Part shown: piece after piece, positions 47,301 through 62,500 of the stretch
How positions within the stretch are numbered: the stretch's first letter is position 1
How the letters are laid out: every line of letters begins with the position of its first letter
From: Hymenolepis diminuta
Lineage: Eukaryota > Platyhelminthes > Cestoda > Cyclophyllidea > Hymenolepididae
Direction: 5' to 3'
Length of the DNA: 64,000 bases
NCBI GenBank assembly: GCA_900708905.1
Contig: CAADRB010000006.1
Coordinates: forward strand, 3,664,233-3,728,232
Notes under the pieces: generated by a model
Told to the model about the DNA's origin: nothing
Seen by the model: only the letters and a program-made list of their open reading frames with translations
Database searches by the model: none
Made by a program: the position numbers and the translations under genes

Positions 47301-50300
47301 ATAACAAAAGTAAAGCAAGAACAAGGTAATTTTTATCGACTTTGATGAACATGAAATTAGACTATAACGCTGTTATGACATGTCTCGACTCTTACTGAAT
47401 AATCAAGGATCCACAACCGAAACATTTTCACTAAATGTAAATATACAGAAGGCAGAAATGCAGATAATTTGTCATCTCGTCATTAATCAATGGTAATAAA
47501 AGTCCCTTCAAACCGTCGCCGGTAAGATGGCGACCGTCGTATCAGTGGCTCATTTCAGAGCTGATGTCAAGAAAAGAATGCCCTCACATTTTAGAGGTGA
47601 TTGAGTGTAACATCCTTAGTAAGTCTGTGTAGATATTGATTTCCTTAATGACATTTTCATTAATTATTAAATAGACATTTCGCATGTCTTTCAGGAACCA
47701 TATCCGAGATTTGCCCGCTTGAAAATGTGCGTGCATCATACAGTCATTTATCCATTCAATTACTAAAGTAATTTTATTGAGTATTTTTAATTCAACTCAA
47801 GCTTATGTGCGCTATTCAGAAATTTTTAAAAAATAACTAGTTTATTTAATGTTTGTATAAATTAAAGAGAGATGTGTAACCATAATAATGATATTTGTAG
47901 GCGTACTCTTGACTTTTTTTGTAAAGGGTTTAGTGTCATTCTTAAATTACTGATCATTTGAAATATATGATGACTTAAGATGAGTTTGAGCGGAGTATTG
48001 AATGAACTTGGGGTAAAATGCTCTTATAATGATAGTTTTACATGAATGAGTTTTTAAATGAGTGCATGCCTTTTTAATAACGCATTGCTGATTTGTTTGG
48101 ACGTTGAAAAACCAGTAATGAGGTTATATAAGATTGAAAGGTATTGCGTATTTTAACTTTCTAGTACTAGAGCAATTAACTTATAGTGAATACGATTTTT
48201 ATTATAACTACGAAATGCACCAGATATTCAAATTTTAATGGTTGCTGACACCGGTGAACATTTGAATAATATTTGTGAAAAGAATTAGAAAAATTTGAAA
48301 AATAAATACAAGATAACTTCTGCAACAATCTTAAGATAACTACAGTTAAATTTCAACCGCCTATAAATTTTAAATTCTACAAAGAAATTTTTGCTTAATA
48401 ATACAACGTAGTGCTAAATTGTCCCACAAAAAACCATTTAGCTCTTCATTTTAAAAGATATGCGATTTTCCATTCCGTAATTTATCTACAGTGATTTCCT
48501 CAGCCATTAAATTACACAGTCACAAACTGTCTTAAAAAGTAAGTAGCAGTCTCTTAAATCTTCATGAATTAATTCCACATTGTTTTGCAAGAGAATTGTT
48601 TACAAGAACTACGTAGTTAGTCAATTTAATTATCTTCAGCGCTGCGCTAACAGTCAATATCTATTTACAGATTTTGTGGAAATTTCTTTGTAGTAATTGA
48701 GAGCTCAGTTGAAAATATAAGAAAAACCGTTAAGATGCTTTGTTATTCTAAAATGCCTCACAGATATAATTAAATTACCACAGAAAGCTCTTTACGATAA
48801 AGGAATGAATGAACAGTTAAGCTATTCTAAGCCTGATTCTGAATTGACCTGATTGAGGCACTGATTGGTAAATCTGTATTTGGATACCAACAGCGGCTGT
48901 TACATTGTCAGAATAAATTATTTTTACTTGTGTTAACTTGCCTATGTTCTGAGTTATTTTAAACGTTAAAGAGGTCTGATAAGACGAGATTTCCATCAGT
49001 TAATTCTTCTTTGTTTCTCCAAGGAATTTTATTGCAGCGGCTGCGCTGCTTAGACCTAATACCATATCATGGCGAATAGTTGTCAAAAGTCATCCATATG
49101 GGGAAGTTGAAATTGTTTATCATTTAAATGTACTTAAAAGTACTGTCCATAATCAAAGTAATATATAATGATACATGGAATTAAAAATGGCTAACTCTGT
49201 CCTAATATTATTCGAAGATGAAGGTGTTTAGTAAACAGATAAAAGAATTTTATATGATTCAAAATTTTTCGATCTTTACAACCAAGCTCAGATTGACAAC
49301 CTTATCTCGACATTTTCTTCACTGTTTTTGATATTTGCTGCCTGCAAACTGGAAAGATTCATCAAAGTTCCATGACGCAAATTGTCAGAATTAAGGATGA
49401 CAGTTTGTTGGATTGGAGTAAAGTATCCATGTATTTGAAGCATCCTGAATAAAGGTATTTTAAATCATATGTAGGACAGGACTCTACTCAATATTTTAAG
49501 TGCGTCCCCTACCTTTTCATAAAAATACATTTAGCTGTTTACTTGCCTATAAGAAAATATAAATTTTTTAAATGATCGTTTTAGTGTAAGCCGTATTCAG
49601 GGAGATCAACTACATGGTGAGCTAATCTAATCCTTTAATCTCATTAACTTATAATACCCCACCATTTAATTGAAGGAATTCACCAAAGCGCAGACTGATA
49701 AATTCTTATTTGGCCACCTTTCTGGTGCATTTTTAAAAGTGCATCCACTGATGCTACGGCAATGATAGCCAGATGGTTACGGCAGTAGGGATCTGAGAGA
49801 AGGCGATTTTGCCACAGTGAACTAATTTTTAGTTTAAAATGCAACATCATGCCCCAAACATCAACTATTTTGAGAATTACTAAACATGAATTTATATAAA
49901 TATACGTACTCGGTCTGTAGAATAGTCAATATTACTTATGGAAGTGAGATGACTCAAACTATGCCACCTATCACTTCGATTATCAGTTAATCAGACAGCC
50001 GATCATTTACCAGATATTCATTTCCATTTAACCACATTTATTTCCTTAATAAAGAGTCCATTTGAACTATAAATGTTCTTGCTTCTTCTTTACTGGATCT
50101 AAGTAATTTTAGCATTAAAAATTATCAAACAAAACTTTATTATTGATGATTAAAGAAGAGGACAATCAGAATTTTTGAAACACAGCCAATGAATATAGCC
50201 GCTTAAATTGTTATTCGAAATACACTTCTGATAAAGCGTCGTCACCTTATAACGCTTGCTAAGCGTCTTTCAAGAATTTTAGGTTAAAAGTACATTTGTT

Positions 50301-52389
50301 ACTGAACCTCTGCTAACCGAATCGCTTATTCTAATATTTTATTAGCGTTAATAGAAACTAAAGTGGAAGTGGTGGAAATGCATAGTGAAAATTAAGTCCT
50401 CCTAAGGATCTTCAAAAGTGTAAATTTTCAATAATGTAGAAATTCAAAAGTTTAAAAACCATTCGTTCGAGTGCGAAGATTATGACGGCTAATTACTCAG
50501 GTACTTGCTCAGTTCGATACCAGGACCATCAAGAGGTATCAATCAAAACTCATGACCACGGGTTCTAGAATGGGGTCCAGCGCAATTTTAAGAAACTACG
50601 CCTACAAATAAAATTTTAGATAAAAATACGTGTTTTAATTTTTACAGTTCAATAAACATTTTAATAAATCTCTTCGTTTGATTTTTAAAAAGGCTAGCTA
50701 GATACATGATCTTGTTTTAAAATGGGCAGAACAGAACCATCGTAAAGTAGCGAGTTTTAAAAATATAGGAACTTCTCTATTTCATTTAGAATTCAGCTAC
50801 TAACAGAACATCTCAAATAATATGAATGTTTGTCATATGGGCTGGAAGATATTTATAGAGCAGTTGACTATGAAAGAACATTTTCATGGTAGTTTTAATC
50901 AGCTTAAGAAAAGTCATAAACAGTGGAATAAACTTTGCCTAGATTTTGATAAGTCTTTCCTCACTCTCACCCTCTTTGTATATGTCTCTCCTTCTTCCCC
51001 TTTTAGATCGATTGGAGTTTTGCAGTAGTGCAGTTTGTCCAAAAACATGGCTTTCGCGTGAGAGAGAAGAAGCAGCTTACTACTTGCAACAAGTCGTCTT
51101 TTTTCTGCAGAACTTTAAAATTCAAAGATTTATCTTTTTTCCATTTACCCTTCACATGCTCAGCCGGCTTAAAAACTCAGCAAAAATTTACTTATAAAAT
51201 TTAGGATAGAGGATTGAAGAAATAAATCCCTTACAAGTGAAAAACCCTAATAGCTCCGTTTTTTCCTCACAATTAACTAGTATTTTGAACATTTATCGAT
51301 TAATTCTAGTTTTCTACTCTTAGAACCAAGCTCTACTACTCTGCTTATTCTTACTTCTTTCAGCAGGTTGTTTAGCAAGTATCCTTGTCAGTTTACTGCT
51401 TATATTTCGCTTTATTCCTGTATATTCAGTTTGTTGATCACGAGACTGAGGCCTTCTGTTTGTGCTCTATTCGCTAAAACTATTTTGTCACGAGCCCAGT
51501 CACTTTCTTGTCTTAGCGTGATTCGTTAAAACTCCGTCTTATCTAAATAGTCTTTAATCCTTTTCGGTAGGGCAGTACAGTCTTATAATGAAAATGTTAA
51601 TGGGCATAATAGTGACTTAACTTGATGCAAAAACAAATATCTGTGTTAAACCATTAAAGTCCTTAACATGAGTAAAACGAAGTGGAGGTAGTTAGATATC
51701 TATTTATCAAAAATATGTCATCAAAGAAATTATTTTTGAGTACTGTTCATTATCTTCAATCGATGATCTCACTAAGTGACGGCTAGGTCCTGAAGAACAG
51801 TACTCTGATGTGTTGAAATTGACATTCAAACGTTCTCAAAATGTGTAACTGAAAGAGATCCATACAAGTTCAAGCTCGTAGATGCCTAACACAGTTCATT
51901 CAAAGGAAACTCCTACAAATATATCTTCAGAAGTTTGAATGCTAAACAACTCGAAATTCGGAAACAGTTGGTTTAAGTGTAAACATGGTGAAAGATCATG
52001 AAGTGCATGCTCAGATAGATACAAAGATTATCAGGAACTGCTAAGATCATAGATTCTACAATGTAGTCCCGGGCTATTTATTGAAGTGTAGTTAAAAAAT
52101 GGGAATATATCAACACCCATTTTAAATTCCTGTTACTTTTGAATTGTTTCTAAAATGTAATAGTTAAAATACTAGTAATTTCAAATGCCTTTTGCTTGCT
52201 CCTTAGACTGATTTTCAACCGGGATTAACTTTTCGCACATCCCGAAGATGTAAACGCAAAGGAGATATATTTTGTAACTCAAGCTTATAATAAATATTTA
52301 CTTTTCAAGGTAGAAGTCATTGTAGTTTGCTTTTCTTTCCCTCGGATTAATGTAATATGTAATATCCAAGTTTTAATTCAATAGAAAAT
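44306..52389. other. Intergenic region upstream of the TARP gene, no gene supported
   Basis: This AT-rich sequence has only short unrecognised ORFs on both strands. Two small GC-rich inverted repeats stand out near 48640 and 49034-49049. No RNA gene was recognised. Confidence 0.4.
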
Positions 52390-52640
52390 GACCGTATTGC
52401 GTAACTCTAGACTCATACATTTCTTTTAGTTGCCAGTTGCTCGCCAACAAACAAGGGATGTGAAATCTGTTGTCAGGCTTATCGCACCTCATTTTGAAGT
52501 TCGCACAACCCCACTTGTCCTCACTTAGCGCTGGCGTCTCTCTCACTCTTCCCGTTTTCGCTGTCCACTTCTCTCTCCTTTCTCCACTCATTCACCTTCA
52601 GCTAGCTAATATATACGTGTTCCTACTTACCTTACTCAGA
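52390..52640 (+). repeat. Dispersed repeat family 3, copy B
   Basis: This copy aligns with the 39.1-kb copy through CAAGGGATGTGAAATCTG. It also aligns with the reverse complement of the 55.3-kb copy through CACTCTTCCCGTTTTCG and a following TCTCC/CATTCA-type pyrimidine stretch. No coding content is recognised. Confidence 0.5.
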
Positions 52641-55309
52641 AAGGGTTCTTGTACCCAGTTAACTTTAGGAAGTTCATTATGTAAGGGGATTTCTAAGCCC
52701 ATTTTAGTATAATTCCTAAGGTAGGTTTACCGGCAGGATTGGCGCTACTTCATTGGTTAACGGGCCCTCTTTTGGGCCAAATCTGCCACTTTAAGTCACC
52801 GACCTTTAATAAACTAATTGGACTCAATATTTACAAACGATACATATGCGAAAAGTTTGTGTTCAAATCGATTTTAAAATAATACATTATTTTTTGTTAA
52901 TTTTATTATCTATATTTTTAAAAGCTTCAGTTTTACTCAAACCCTTAGACACTAAATTAACGTAGTTGTTACTTTTCAGTCTCCCTGCAGATTAGATATA
53001 AGATGTGAACATTAAGTACGCAGCTGAGCTCTTGGAATCGTCAGATGCTAATAGGTAGGGGCTGTAAATAGTAAAAGACCTTAAAAGTGCAAAATAAAAC
53101 TGCACAATGTAATGACATTGAACGTGATTTTGTGACATTTTGTTGTAATCTTTTACTGGTGTGAAATTGGTTACATCTGTTCAGCGGGGGTATGGAAATG
53201 GGACAATGTCAGTGAATTCCTGCACTTTCAATTTGCTAATAAGAATTAAAAATAATTATCCCTATTGGCAGAAGTGTACAAAATAGAAAACATTTAAATT
53301 TTATTATTGTTATGATACCAAATTTAAAATGTTGATATAAACACCGCGAAAGATGATATTTTAGAATTTATCCAATATGTACGCTGATTTCTACTAGATA
53401 TCCATAGTAGCTCAAAGCTTAAAAAATCAAGTAAGACCTGACGAGTCTGTTATCCTTGCCGAAAAAGAGAAAATTTAATTAAAATCGCTCTGGGGTGGCG
53501 ATAACAACTAAAGCATCAAACTGCAATTATTTTCCAATTTTATACACATTCAAAATTTCGTCAGACTCAAACTCAAATTGATTCAAATCTAATTGTTTCA
53601 AATCATAAAAAAGTCGAGGTCTGTTTATTCTTCAAGTATCGTGGCATATTCGTCAGTCTCGATCACATTAAAGACGGTAATAATTTATTTACAACAGACA
53701 GAATAGAATAACAAGAAAACAAATATGCGTGTTTTCTTATTTGTGTTGAAGAATAAACAGGATTCAGGAGCGAAGTATCACCACAAAGCTTCATATATCT
53801 CAGTAGGTAAGCTAATCATCTGGTTTTTTCACTAGAATTTCATATGATTATTGAAGAAGCACTGGTTTTCATAGCTCTCCATGTCGACCGTCATCTTTTT
53901 CAGTATGTTGGAGCGCTCTGTCTTTGCCATTTTACCAATTGTTATAAATGCAGAGGTAAGATGATTTCAAACGTTCTACGTATACATATATTCATAAAAA
54001 AGTGTCATTTTTGTATAGCTGATGACTTACTAGGGATTAATTTAAAATGCAAAACTAATGAGTGGAAAGAATTTAAAAAGGAAATTGAGTTAAGGGATGT
54101 ATAACTGCTGAATTCTTTGGCCATTAAAAACTCGTTAGTTTCGATAATTTGAGAATATTTCATGACTGAAAAATGGTAAAACCCTGGCTTTTTGAATCCA
54201 TGCCATCGAGAGATACTCTTGGGTGCTGTAAATTTTCGTCATTGTCCACTATTTGTGCCTGGATGACTAAAAGCTCGCATTGTCCAAAAAATATGAGGAA
54301 CAACTTTATTTTATAATTTATTTAAAACTTCTCACTACGTTAAACTAAGCCGAATTGTGTCAAGCCTTAGTAATTAGAGTCTTTTATGAGTGATGAAGAA
54401 GCAAAATGTCCATTTGCATGGAACATCTCCCTTTTTTCTTCGTGAAACAAGTCTTTAAAAAATGTGGAGTCACAGACTAAGCATTGAAAATGCTTTTAAA
54501 TTTTATCGAAAACAGCTCAAGTATCTGGAGACGAAGTTACATTGAGTAGGTGGCTTAGAAAATCCAATTTTGTCTCGATTGGGGATCAGTTTATTTTTGG
54601 GATAGAGGGAAGAGCAGAAGGAGCAGAATTTGATTATCCATCTGCAAGATTTACACTGATATGCGCAATAAACTTGTTAAATGATTTACTGCGCCGGTGA
54701 ATCCTGCCCTTTTTACTGGACCATTCTAGTCCATCTGTGAACAGCAGTCCTAATATATATTTAATTAAATCGTGGTCCTTTGCATGTTAGTTAAAACCGT
54801 GCAGGCTTAATAAAAAATTGGAATAATTCGACTATTCATTTCCTTTAATTTTGCCATCTAAGACATTCAAAGCATTTTTACATTCATTGGAATTATATTA
54901 TTGCACATTAATTTCTATTATATAAAAATCAAAGAGCATTAAATTAATTGATCAATTATCAGTTATGCGCAATAAATATTCATTTTCACGCTATTTATTA
55001 AGTCCAACTGATTGGAAAATTGCTTGATATTCAGATACTAATTAGAAAAAGAGGTTTAGGCTTTCAAAATTGCATTTTCCAGGAGAAATGGTTCAAAATA
55101 GTTATTCATTTATTAAAAATTTTATAATTTTCCATAAATAAAGGCTTACAGTAAGTTAAAGTAACTTTGTTCCCGTCAGTATTAGCTCCATTTAATTGGG
55201 TTAAGAAATTTCCCTATAGAACTAATTATCTTCTTAAAAGTAACAACATATAATAGCCTTTTCGAGTGGGAAGACCAAGAGTTGAGTAGAACTACGCATA
55301 CACCAGACA
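52641..55309. other. No gene supported
   Basis: An 86-codon plus-strand ORF at 53844-54104 is the longest frame and has no recognisable motif. Nothing else was seen. Confidence 0.4.
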
Positions 55310-55590
55310 ACTGGAAATGAATGAGAATGGACAAAAGGAAGAAACGGGAAGAGGGATTGGGAGGAAAGGCGTCAGTACGGAGCATGGAAAACCCGAGTTT
55401 TGATGAACAATTGAAATTAGATATGCTTTTGAGGGAGTTGCCGGTTTTATCCTCTGGAGTTTATTGTTTGATTGTAGAATGAGCAATCAATCAAAATCGC
55501 AATCTGACATTTAGGTGAGTCAGTTTGTGCGCCACACATAGAGAGACCGAGCCGACTTGAGTCAGAATACGCAGGTACCACAAATTATTT
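55310..55590 (-). repeat. Dispersed repeat family 3, copy C (inverted)
   Basis: On the minus strand this copy shares CTGACTCAAG-type and CTCACTCT-type blocks with copy A, then CGTACTGACGCCTTTCCTC, and a CCCTCTTCCCGTTTC block with copy B. It has the opposite orientation to copies A and B. Confidence 0.5.
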
Positions 55591-56159
55591 ACTCTGGAGG
55601 CAGATAATTTTATCTTTGAGTTCTATGGCTTCCTTTTTTACGACAAATACATATTCTAGAATCATTTTACCATTACGCTATCTTATAAATGGTAACTTTG
55701 AAAACGAGATCGGGACTTGTCGATTGGGGTAAGCACTTGCTTCTACAATAAGATGAAAAGTGATAATGAAAATACAAAAGAATACAAATCTTCGCTCATT
55801 AAAATTAGCTTCTACTGCTACAACAACAGACTTTGGTTGAGCTTTCTCAAGATCCCAAGAAGCTAAGTTTTAATGACAAAAAGGCACAATACTCAAATTT
55901 GCTGAAATTCTCTACACCGCCTTTCTCCTTATCTCAGTAATTTTATATTGAAAGCTACTTACCAGCTATCCAAATGGCATTTTCGAAATGAATTTTTGAA
56001 GAAGTTAAATATAATTAATTCTAAACGATATTACGTCAGTAACTCCGCTTATTAGACGTGTGTGAGACTTATTGCGGTTAGAGTACAAGGCTAACAGTAG
56101 ATGGTTAAATAAAAGAGTTGATTAGACCAAGATGAATTTAACGAACCGCAATAGAGACA

Positions 56160-56500
56160 TTCAAAAATGTACGGGAGGATTGAGGAAGGGAGCGAAGGAA
56201 GGTGCGCCTATGCGTTGTGTGTGTATTGAAAGGCTATTTATATTCGTCACTTGGATGAGGCGCACGTAAGGATATAATTGTATGTGTGCTTTAATTGGAC
56301 GGGACAGTGGTAGGAAAAGGAAGGGATGGTGTGAACAGGATTAGTTCTGAAACATCGCCGAGCCAGCTGTGCCTTTGCAACTATCATCCGTGGTACATTT
56401 CGTTAGCTTTTCCAATCGGTGATGATGGGCCACTTGAGGATGTTTACCCGTAGAGAGGTTGGGGTCACCATAAGGTTGACAATTTCACACATCTCTGTGA
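56160..56500 (-). repeat. Dispersed repeat family 2, inverted copy
   Basis: On the minus strand this copy reads a block near GATTGGAAAAGCTAACG, then CACGGATGATAGTTGC, CCAATTAAAGCACACATACA, ATATAAATAGCC and ACACACACA. These align in order with the 21.0-21.4 kb copy. Identity by eye is roughly 70-75 percent, so the copies are old. Confidence 0.6.
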
Positions 56501-59500
56501 GGACAAAATAATTAAATTTTAGTGATAAGCGATGACATAAGACAGATATTTCGGAGACAGAATGATTCATCCATCAGACTATAATTATTATTTATAAAGA
56601 CATTTACTGTCTCTGGGTTTGCTATAAACTAGAAACCAAATGAAAAATTCTTCTTAATAGTCGTTGTTTTAATTAGAAAATCAAGGTTTAAGCAATAAAT
56701 AATCATATTAAAATTGATTGGCTTGCATTCAAAATTGTATTTCAGTTTTATTTGATCGGAAAAATTATAGATTGTATAAAAGGATACAGCAATTAAAATA
56801 AAATTATTTTCATTGAAATACTTTCAAAATTGGCCTTTTATTAAGTCGTCAATGCACTCCACTCAATAGACTCATATATTACTTGTAAATTCAGCTTTCG
56901 CCAAATGCGCCTTATAAGTGCCAGAAATTCTTCTAAAACAACTGGACTAATCAACTCTAGGAGTGAAGTTTATAAATCATAATTCATCCGGATTTTAGAT
57001 GGCAGATCCAACCCGTCTTAAAATAAAAATATCATTTTGATGCTAGCTCACCCTAACCAATGCTTTACATACTTGAACATGCATTAGTAGGTCAAAAAGC
57101 GGACTAGAACCTCTGTTTTCTTCCAGATTTCAAAGCTGTCCTAATCAACTGGACTACATGAGGAGCTGAAAAGTATACACGTAGAAGAACGTAGTAAAAA
57201 TATCTCAAATCTAAGCAAAATAACCTTCCTTATTACATTACTAACTGTAAAGAGGATAAGGAAATCATTGAATATTTGACATGATTCCTTGTTTTAATTG
57301 AGATCAAAGAATGGTGAACCTTTCAGCTGGTAAATTAGATGAAAATTTCAAGAACGGAGAAAGTTAAAAATGTTATATTTATATAACCGAGGTGAATCAA
57401 CTAGTATCATAATGGAATAATGATAAGTTATAGGTGAATAAATTCAGCCCAATTCACGATTAGCTAAAAATTAGAATGAATCAGTCAGGAACTTAAAAAA
57501 TAGAACAGTTCAGTATAACCCCCTGTGCCTGATGATAATGCATTCCTTCAGTATCACTGAATCAATCTTGCATTAGTTGACTGAAAGTTAATAATCGAAA
57601 TGTCTAATTGAATCTGAGGATCACAAAAATCTGACAGTTGGAATACAAAACATCCTTGATTTTCTTTAATATCATAGTAGTCTAGTCTAACAACAGGATT
57701 TTAAAGTTTTCTTGGCATTATGACTTGACAAAATATTCTAACTCAAACACCAGCCATCAGGATTTGACCCTTTGCTCCCTACGATTTTAAGATACTATTG
57801 GGTGGCTGATTATGCTGTCCGAAAATATAAGATAGATTTTTATTAACTATAAATAATCCATCAAATTTGTTCAAGCTGTCATAATACTGATTTCCTGCTT
57901 TGCAATAAACTTAATCGAATCTTGTTCAATCTGCAAATGATATCATTGAGGTAGTTATTTACAGTAAAATTATGAAAACACTAATCCTTTCATTTCTTTA
58001 TTTAAATAGAAAGTAAATTAAAAGTATGAAATAAAAGTTCAACTTTCAATTGAAGGTTTGTTGAAACTGATCGAATAAAAATGCCACAAAAAAGGGACTT
58101 AAGATGTTGATTTTTTCCCCTACAAAATTATGTCTTCAGCAGGAGAAAAGGAATATTCGACTTCAAATTCGGGTCATAACATTTTTCCCTCTCTTGAGTT
58201 ACTGCCTAGTTTTTGCATCCATAAAAATTTAATCAACAGAAAATAGAGAAAAAACAACTTCACTCTATAAATTTGAAAGTCTGCCTCACTAAAACTGGAA
58301 ATTACTAGTAATTTTTTTAAATTTTATTTAATAAATTATTTCAAAAATTTTTGTACATCAGTAGAAATGCTATTTTTTCAACAGGATTTATTTTCTATGC
58401 GTGCAGTTTTGCAAGTTGATTCATCCGCCTAGCAGAAAAAAGAAATTGTCCAATCGATAATTAAAGACGTAAACCTAGCAACCGATTTCAGACCAGATGT
58501 TTAGCTGGTTGTATATATGCAATATATTTGTAATTGATAATTATCTCACATGAACTGAACATATTTTACCGGAAATTAATTTGATTTAATTAATTGATTC
58601 ACTTAAGCACCAAGTCGTAGTTAAATTTTAAAAGCTCACTACGATTGAGATGACAGGCTTTTCATCTGGCAGCTCTGCACTATTATTAGCGGGAAATTCG
58701 GAGCAGAAAAAATACAAGGTTTTACAAGTTTTCCGTGCACCAGACTTAATTTGCACTTTATATGTGGTAATGTAGCGTGACGATGGAAAGAACTCTATCT
58801 AGAAAATCAAAACCCTCTCTCCATATTAACGTCTCTAGGGGTTTAATAAGGATTTAAGCTAATCTTTTACGGGATATTTTAGCTCAAATTATTTCATTGC
58901 TTATTGGGGGAAAAATCTTCTACTATCCATTGGATAAAGTATTAATGAAGCATAATTTGGAAATTGGTATTTTAGAATCACTAAAATGTGATGCTCTTAT
59001 TCTACCATTCTTCTTGTTGGCCAGAATCAACTAGTACAGTTGTCTTTCCCAATATTGGTGTACACTGAGAGTTTCGATAACGTGACGTCTGAGCTGACTT
59101 GTTCGATCTTTGAGCTTAGAGCATAAAATAGCATTACATAACCGAAGTTAATAAAACAAGACGCGGGGAACTAGAATTCTACTGCAACTTTTAACATATA
59201 ATTCACCTCTCTGATGTGAATAGTTCTGTCCACTGGTTACCTAAACAATCTCTCTTTAGTATTGACTCGAACATGACCAATAGTGTCGGAATCTCGATTC
59301 AAACTTTAATTTTGTCCCTAAGAGGCATATTTTCCTTGTTTATTTTACAACTATCATCACGATATGTAAAAACGAGTCTGGAAATAGTATATTTTTTCAA
59401 ATGTTAAATTAGTTTCGTCATTACGCAGATTTTGGAATTTATAACTTACTGCTACTCATCTAATGCTTCTTTAAAAATATATACAGTGCTTTTATTTCCT

Positions 59501-62500
59501 TGGCTATATTTCGCTTCTCGTTTAAATGGTGAACAAAAATACCCGAAAATTGCGACAATAGGTAGGACAATTCTTAGGGATAATTATTCTAGAAACTTAG
59601 GGATTTTCTAGAAGTTTCAAATACCTTTTCCTAGAACTAACACCAAAAATCTCACAACTCCTTTTGTTTTAGCCCCAGGTAACTGCTAGACTGCCTAAGG
59701 CATGTTTGACAATCAACTCGTCAATATTTTTCTCTTTCAATCAACTCTACAGCAAGAGAAGTAGCTTATTTCTTAGTCCTCTTTCGTCTCACTGCCTAAT
59801 GTTGCTACAGTTTCAAATTAATGGATCGTTCAAATTCACCAATAGTAACATATTTAAATTTTTATGGAATAATTAATTTTAATTTACAAATATTAGGCTT
59901 GTTTTCTAAAATATATTTATGATTTTATTCATTGCTAATTTCTTTTAATTAGTGGCATTTATTTGACAGTCATTTTTCATACTAAACAGCATAAATTTCA
60001 AGACTTATTATTTTCTAATATTTGTATTTTCCTCACTTTTGAGATATCCTCGATTTGCAGAAGGGGAATGAAAGGCCGTTTGAGGAATGCCATGGGCGAT
60101 CTCTAGAGAAATCGGAACAGTTTGATTCTTCTTCTTCATGTAATTGTCCCTTGTGAAGGCTTATGTTTTGCAATGATTTTTTCTCCTTAAGTTTGTGAAA
60201 GAGCTCAGACAATTTTGACCAAATGCAACTGCATTAGCTTCTGGGTTAACTATCGCTAATAATTTTATCAATGGCCTCATTAATGGGCAAAACTCAGCTG
60301 AAGCACTAGTAATACCCTTTCTGATCTAATAAACTTCCTGAATACAGTCCTACAGTTTTGCCCAATAAATAGGTTTCTTAAAGCTATTTTGACTTTTGAC
60401 TTGAGACTTTTGAAGTTATTACTTAAACAACAATATTGTCTACATACATGTTAACCAAAGTAAAAATTTAAAGTTAAGTTAAAGTGGGATTGTATCAGTC
60501 ATCAACATGAAAATGACTGAAATGACTTCAGTCAGAATCAGCTCAAGTCATTGAAGATCATTATATTATTTTTTTTATATATTACTGTTTCGGTTTTTTA
60601 ATGTCCTTAAAAGCAAATGGTAAATATGAACAGGGACATCCAAACTTTATAAAGCCAGTTAATTGTTAATATTAGCTGTGTGGCATTGAAAACATCTTTT
60701 TCTTAATTTTCTTGGCAAAAAGCACTTGAGTTTCTTCGATGTTTTTACTTTTCCGTTGGTGGTTTCGATAGTTATATACAAAGCTCTTGCCAACTAATTA
60801 TTATCTTGTTTTACCCAGACACAATGGATGAATGAAATATCTGCCCTCTAGGAGCAACCAAAAATTGTTTACTATGGATACGGTATTTCTTCCTTCCTTG
60901 TCCCATTTGATATGAGATATATATATTAATCATACGGAAGGTAAGTTAGAATTTAAAATTTAAATTATTCAAGTATTAATTATTTGAAATCATTATTACC
61001 TATTAAAACTATTCCATATATCCTTTTTTCTTAGAGCACCTGACCTTGAGTTTATGAAAAAGTGTTCTTGCATCGATCTGAGCGTATCAATCTGCGTCAA
61101 ATTATTAGAATTCACCTTCAATGAATATAGTTCATTGAGATCTGCTAAGTTAAAAAGTTCTAGGTGATTCTAAGGCTATAAATATTAACCTTTACCAGTT
61201 AAATGATCTATTACAGATGGGAGTGATGCAACCGCTCATTCTTCAAACTCACGCAGTTTCAGATTTTAGCTGTCTTCTGGCGTCAGATAACTTAAAGTCG
61301 GATAGTGAAGTATGTGATCATGCAGATACAAGTGAATTCTAATCTCTGTATATGAAAATTTTGCCCTCAATTGACTTAAAAACCATTCTCCAATAGAAGT
61401 GAACTTCTCAGGCGTCCTGAAGGTGTTGAGGACAAAGGGGCACTGATTGCAACTCAAGCCTTGGAGATGCTCTTAATTTTCAAGCAAGACATTTTGCCTT
61501 CCTCCCTATTTGACAATTGCAGTATTGAAAACTGTGCATCCTTATGTTTAAACTGTATTCGTAATACGCACACTAATCATTTTTTGATTGTATGGACCTA
61601 ATAATATAAACAAGTTATTGATTTGTCAACATGTTTACACTGAAGCAGCTGATTTCTGAACCTAATTGGAGTGTCAATTTCTTGGCAAGTTCTTGAAAGC
61701 ATGAATATCCGGAAGCGTAAAAACAACTTTGTTCATTCAGTACTTAGTGAATTCAAGATTTCGCAATTTTTAACTCACTGTGGATCGGTATAATTTATCG
61801 ATGCATCCCGAGGGAGTTCGCCATGCTTTTAATATATTAATTATTTTGCACCCTAAAGCATGTTTTAAAGACTTTACAAAATGAATAGATTTCACTCGAA
61901 ACGCGATTTTTACCATTCAAAAGCCCAAGCATTCTTGGGTTGGAGAATTTTCGCTCAAGATAAACTTGTTAGTACAAAATCAATCCAGCTCACTCTCACT
62001 CTTATCTCAGTAATTAGATCAACCGCTAAAACATTTGGCAGAAAATCTGGCCTACATTTTGTTTATCTGGACAGATGCGTTAATGCATTTGAAGTAAAAA
62101 CCCTACAGATTCGTGATTTTATCAATTTGGTTTGATTTTTGTTTTAAAAAAACAGTAATGGCTGATTTATATTAAGTGTAGTTTTGCCCTTGTCTTATTG
62201 AAATAAAATGACTTTGTTATATCTTTTACGTCATGTGGATCACATATCGTACTGTTAGTTCGGATGTCCACGATATTAAGCTGTTCATTGAGATCTAGAG
62301 TGCCTAAAACCCATTCCTGGAATCGACTAGCTATCATTTTGAAAATATATCTTAATAAGAGTGTACAAAGACTAAATATATCCATTTAGCAGATATAGGT
62401 TTGCGGATGTGTTTTGGAGTGCTGTGCAAGAGAGACCTGTTTTGGTTGTTAATCTTGATGTCTGTACAAGGCTCGTTTATGTATGGAGAAGAACGCAGAG

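Noticed and set aside
50500..50525. AGTTCGATACC, resembling a tRNA B box
   Set aside because: No A box at the right spacing and no foldable acceptor stem around it.
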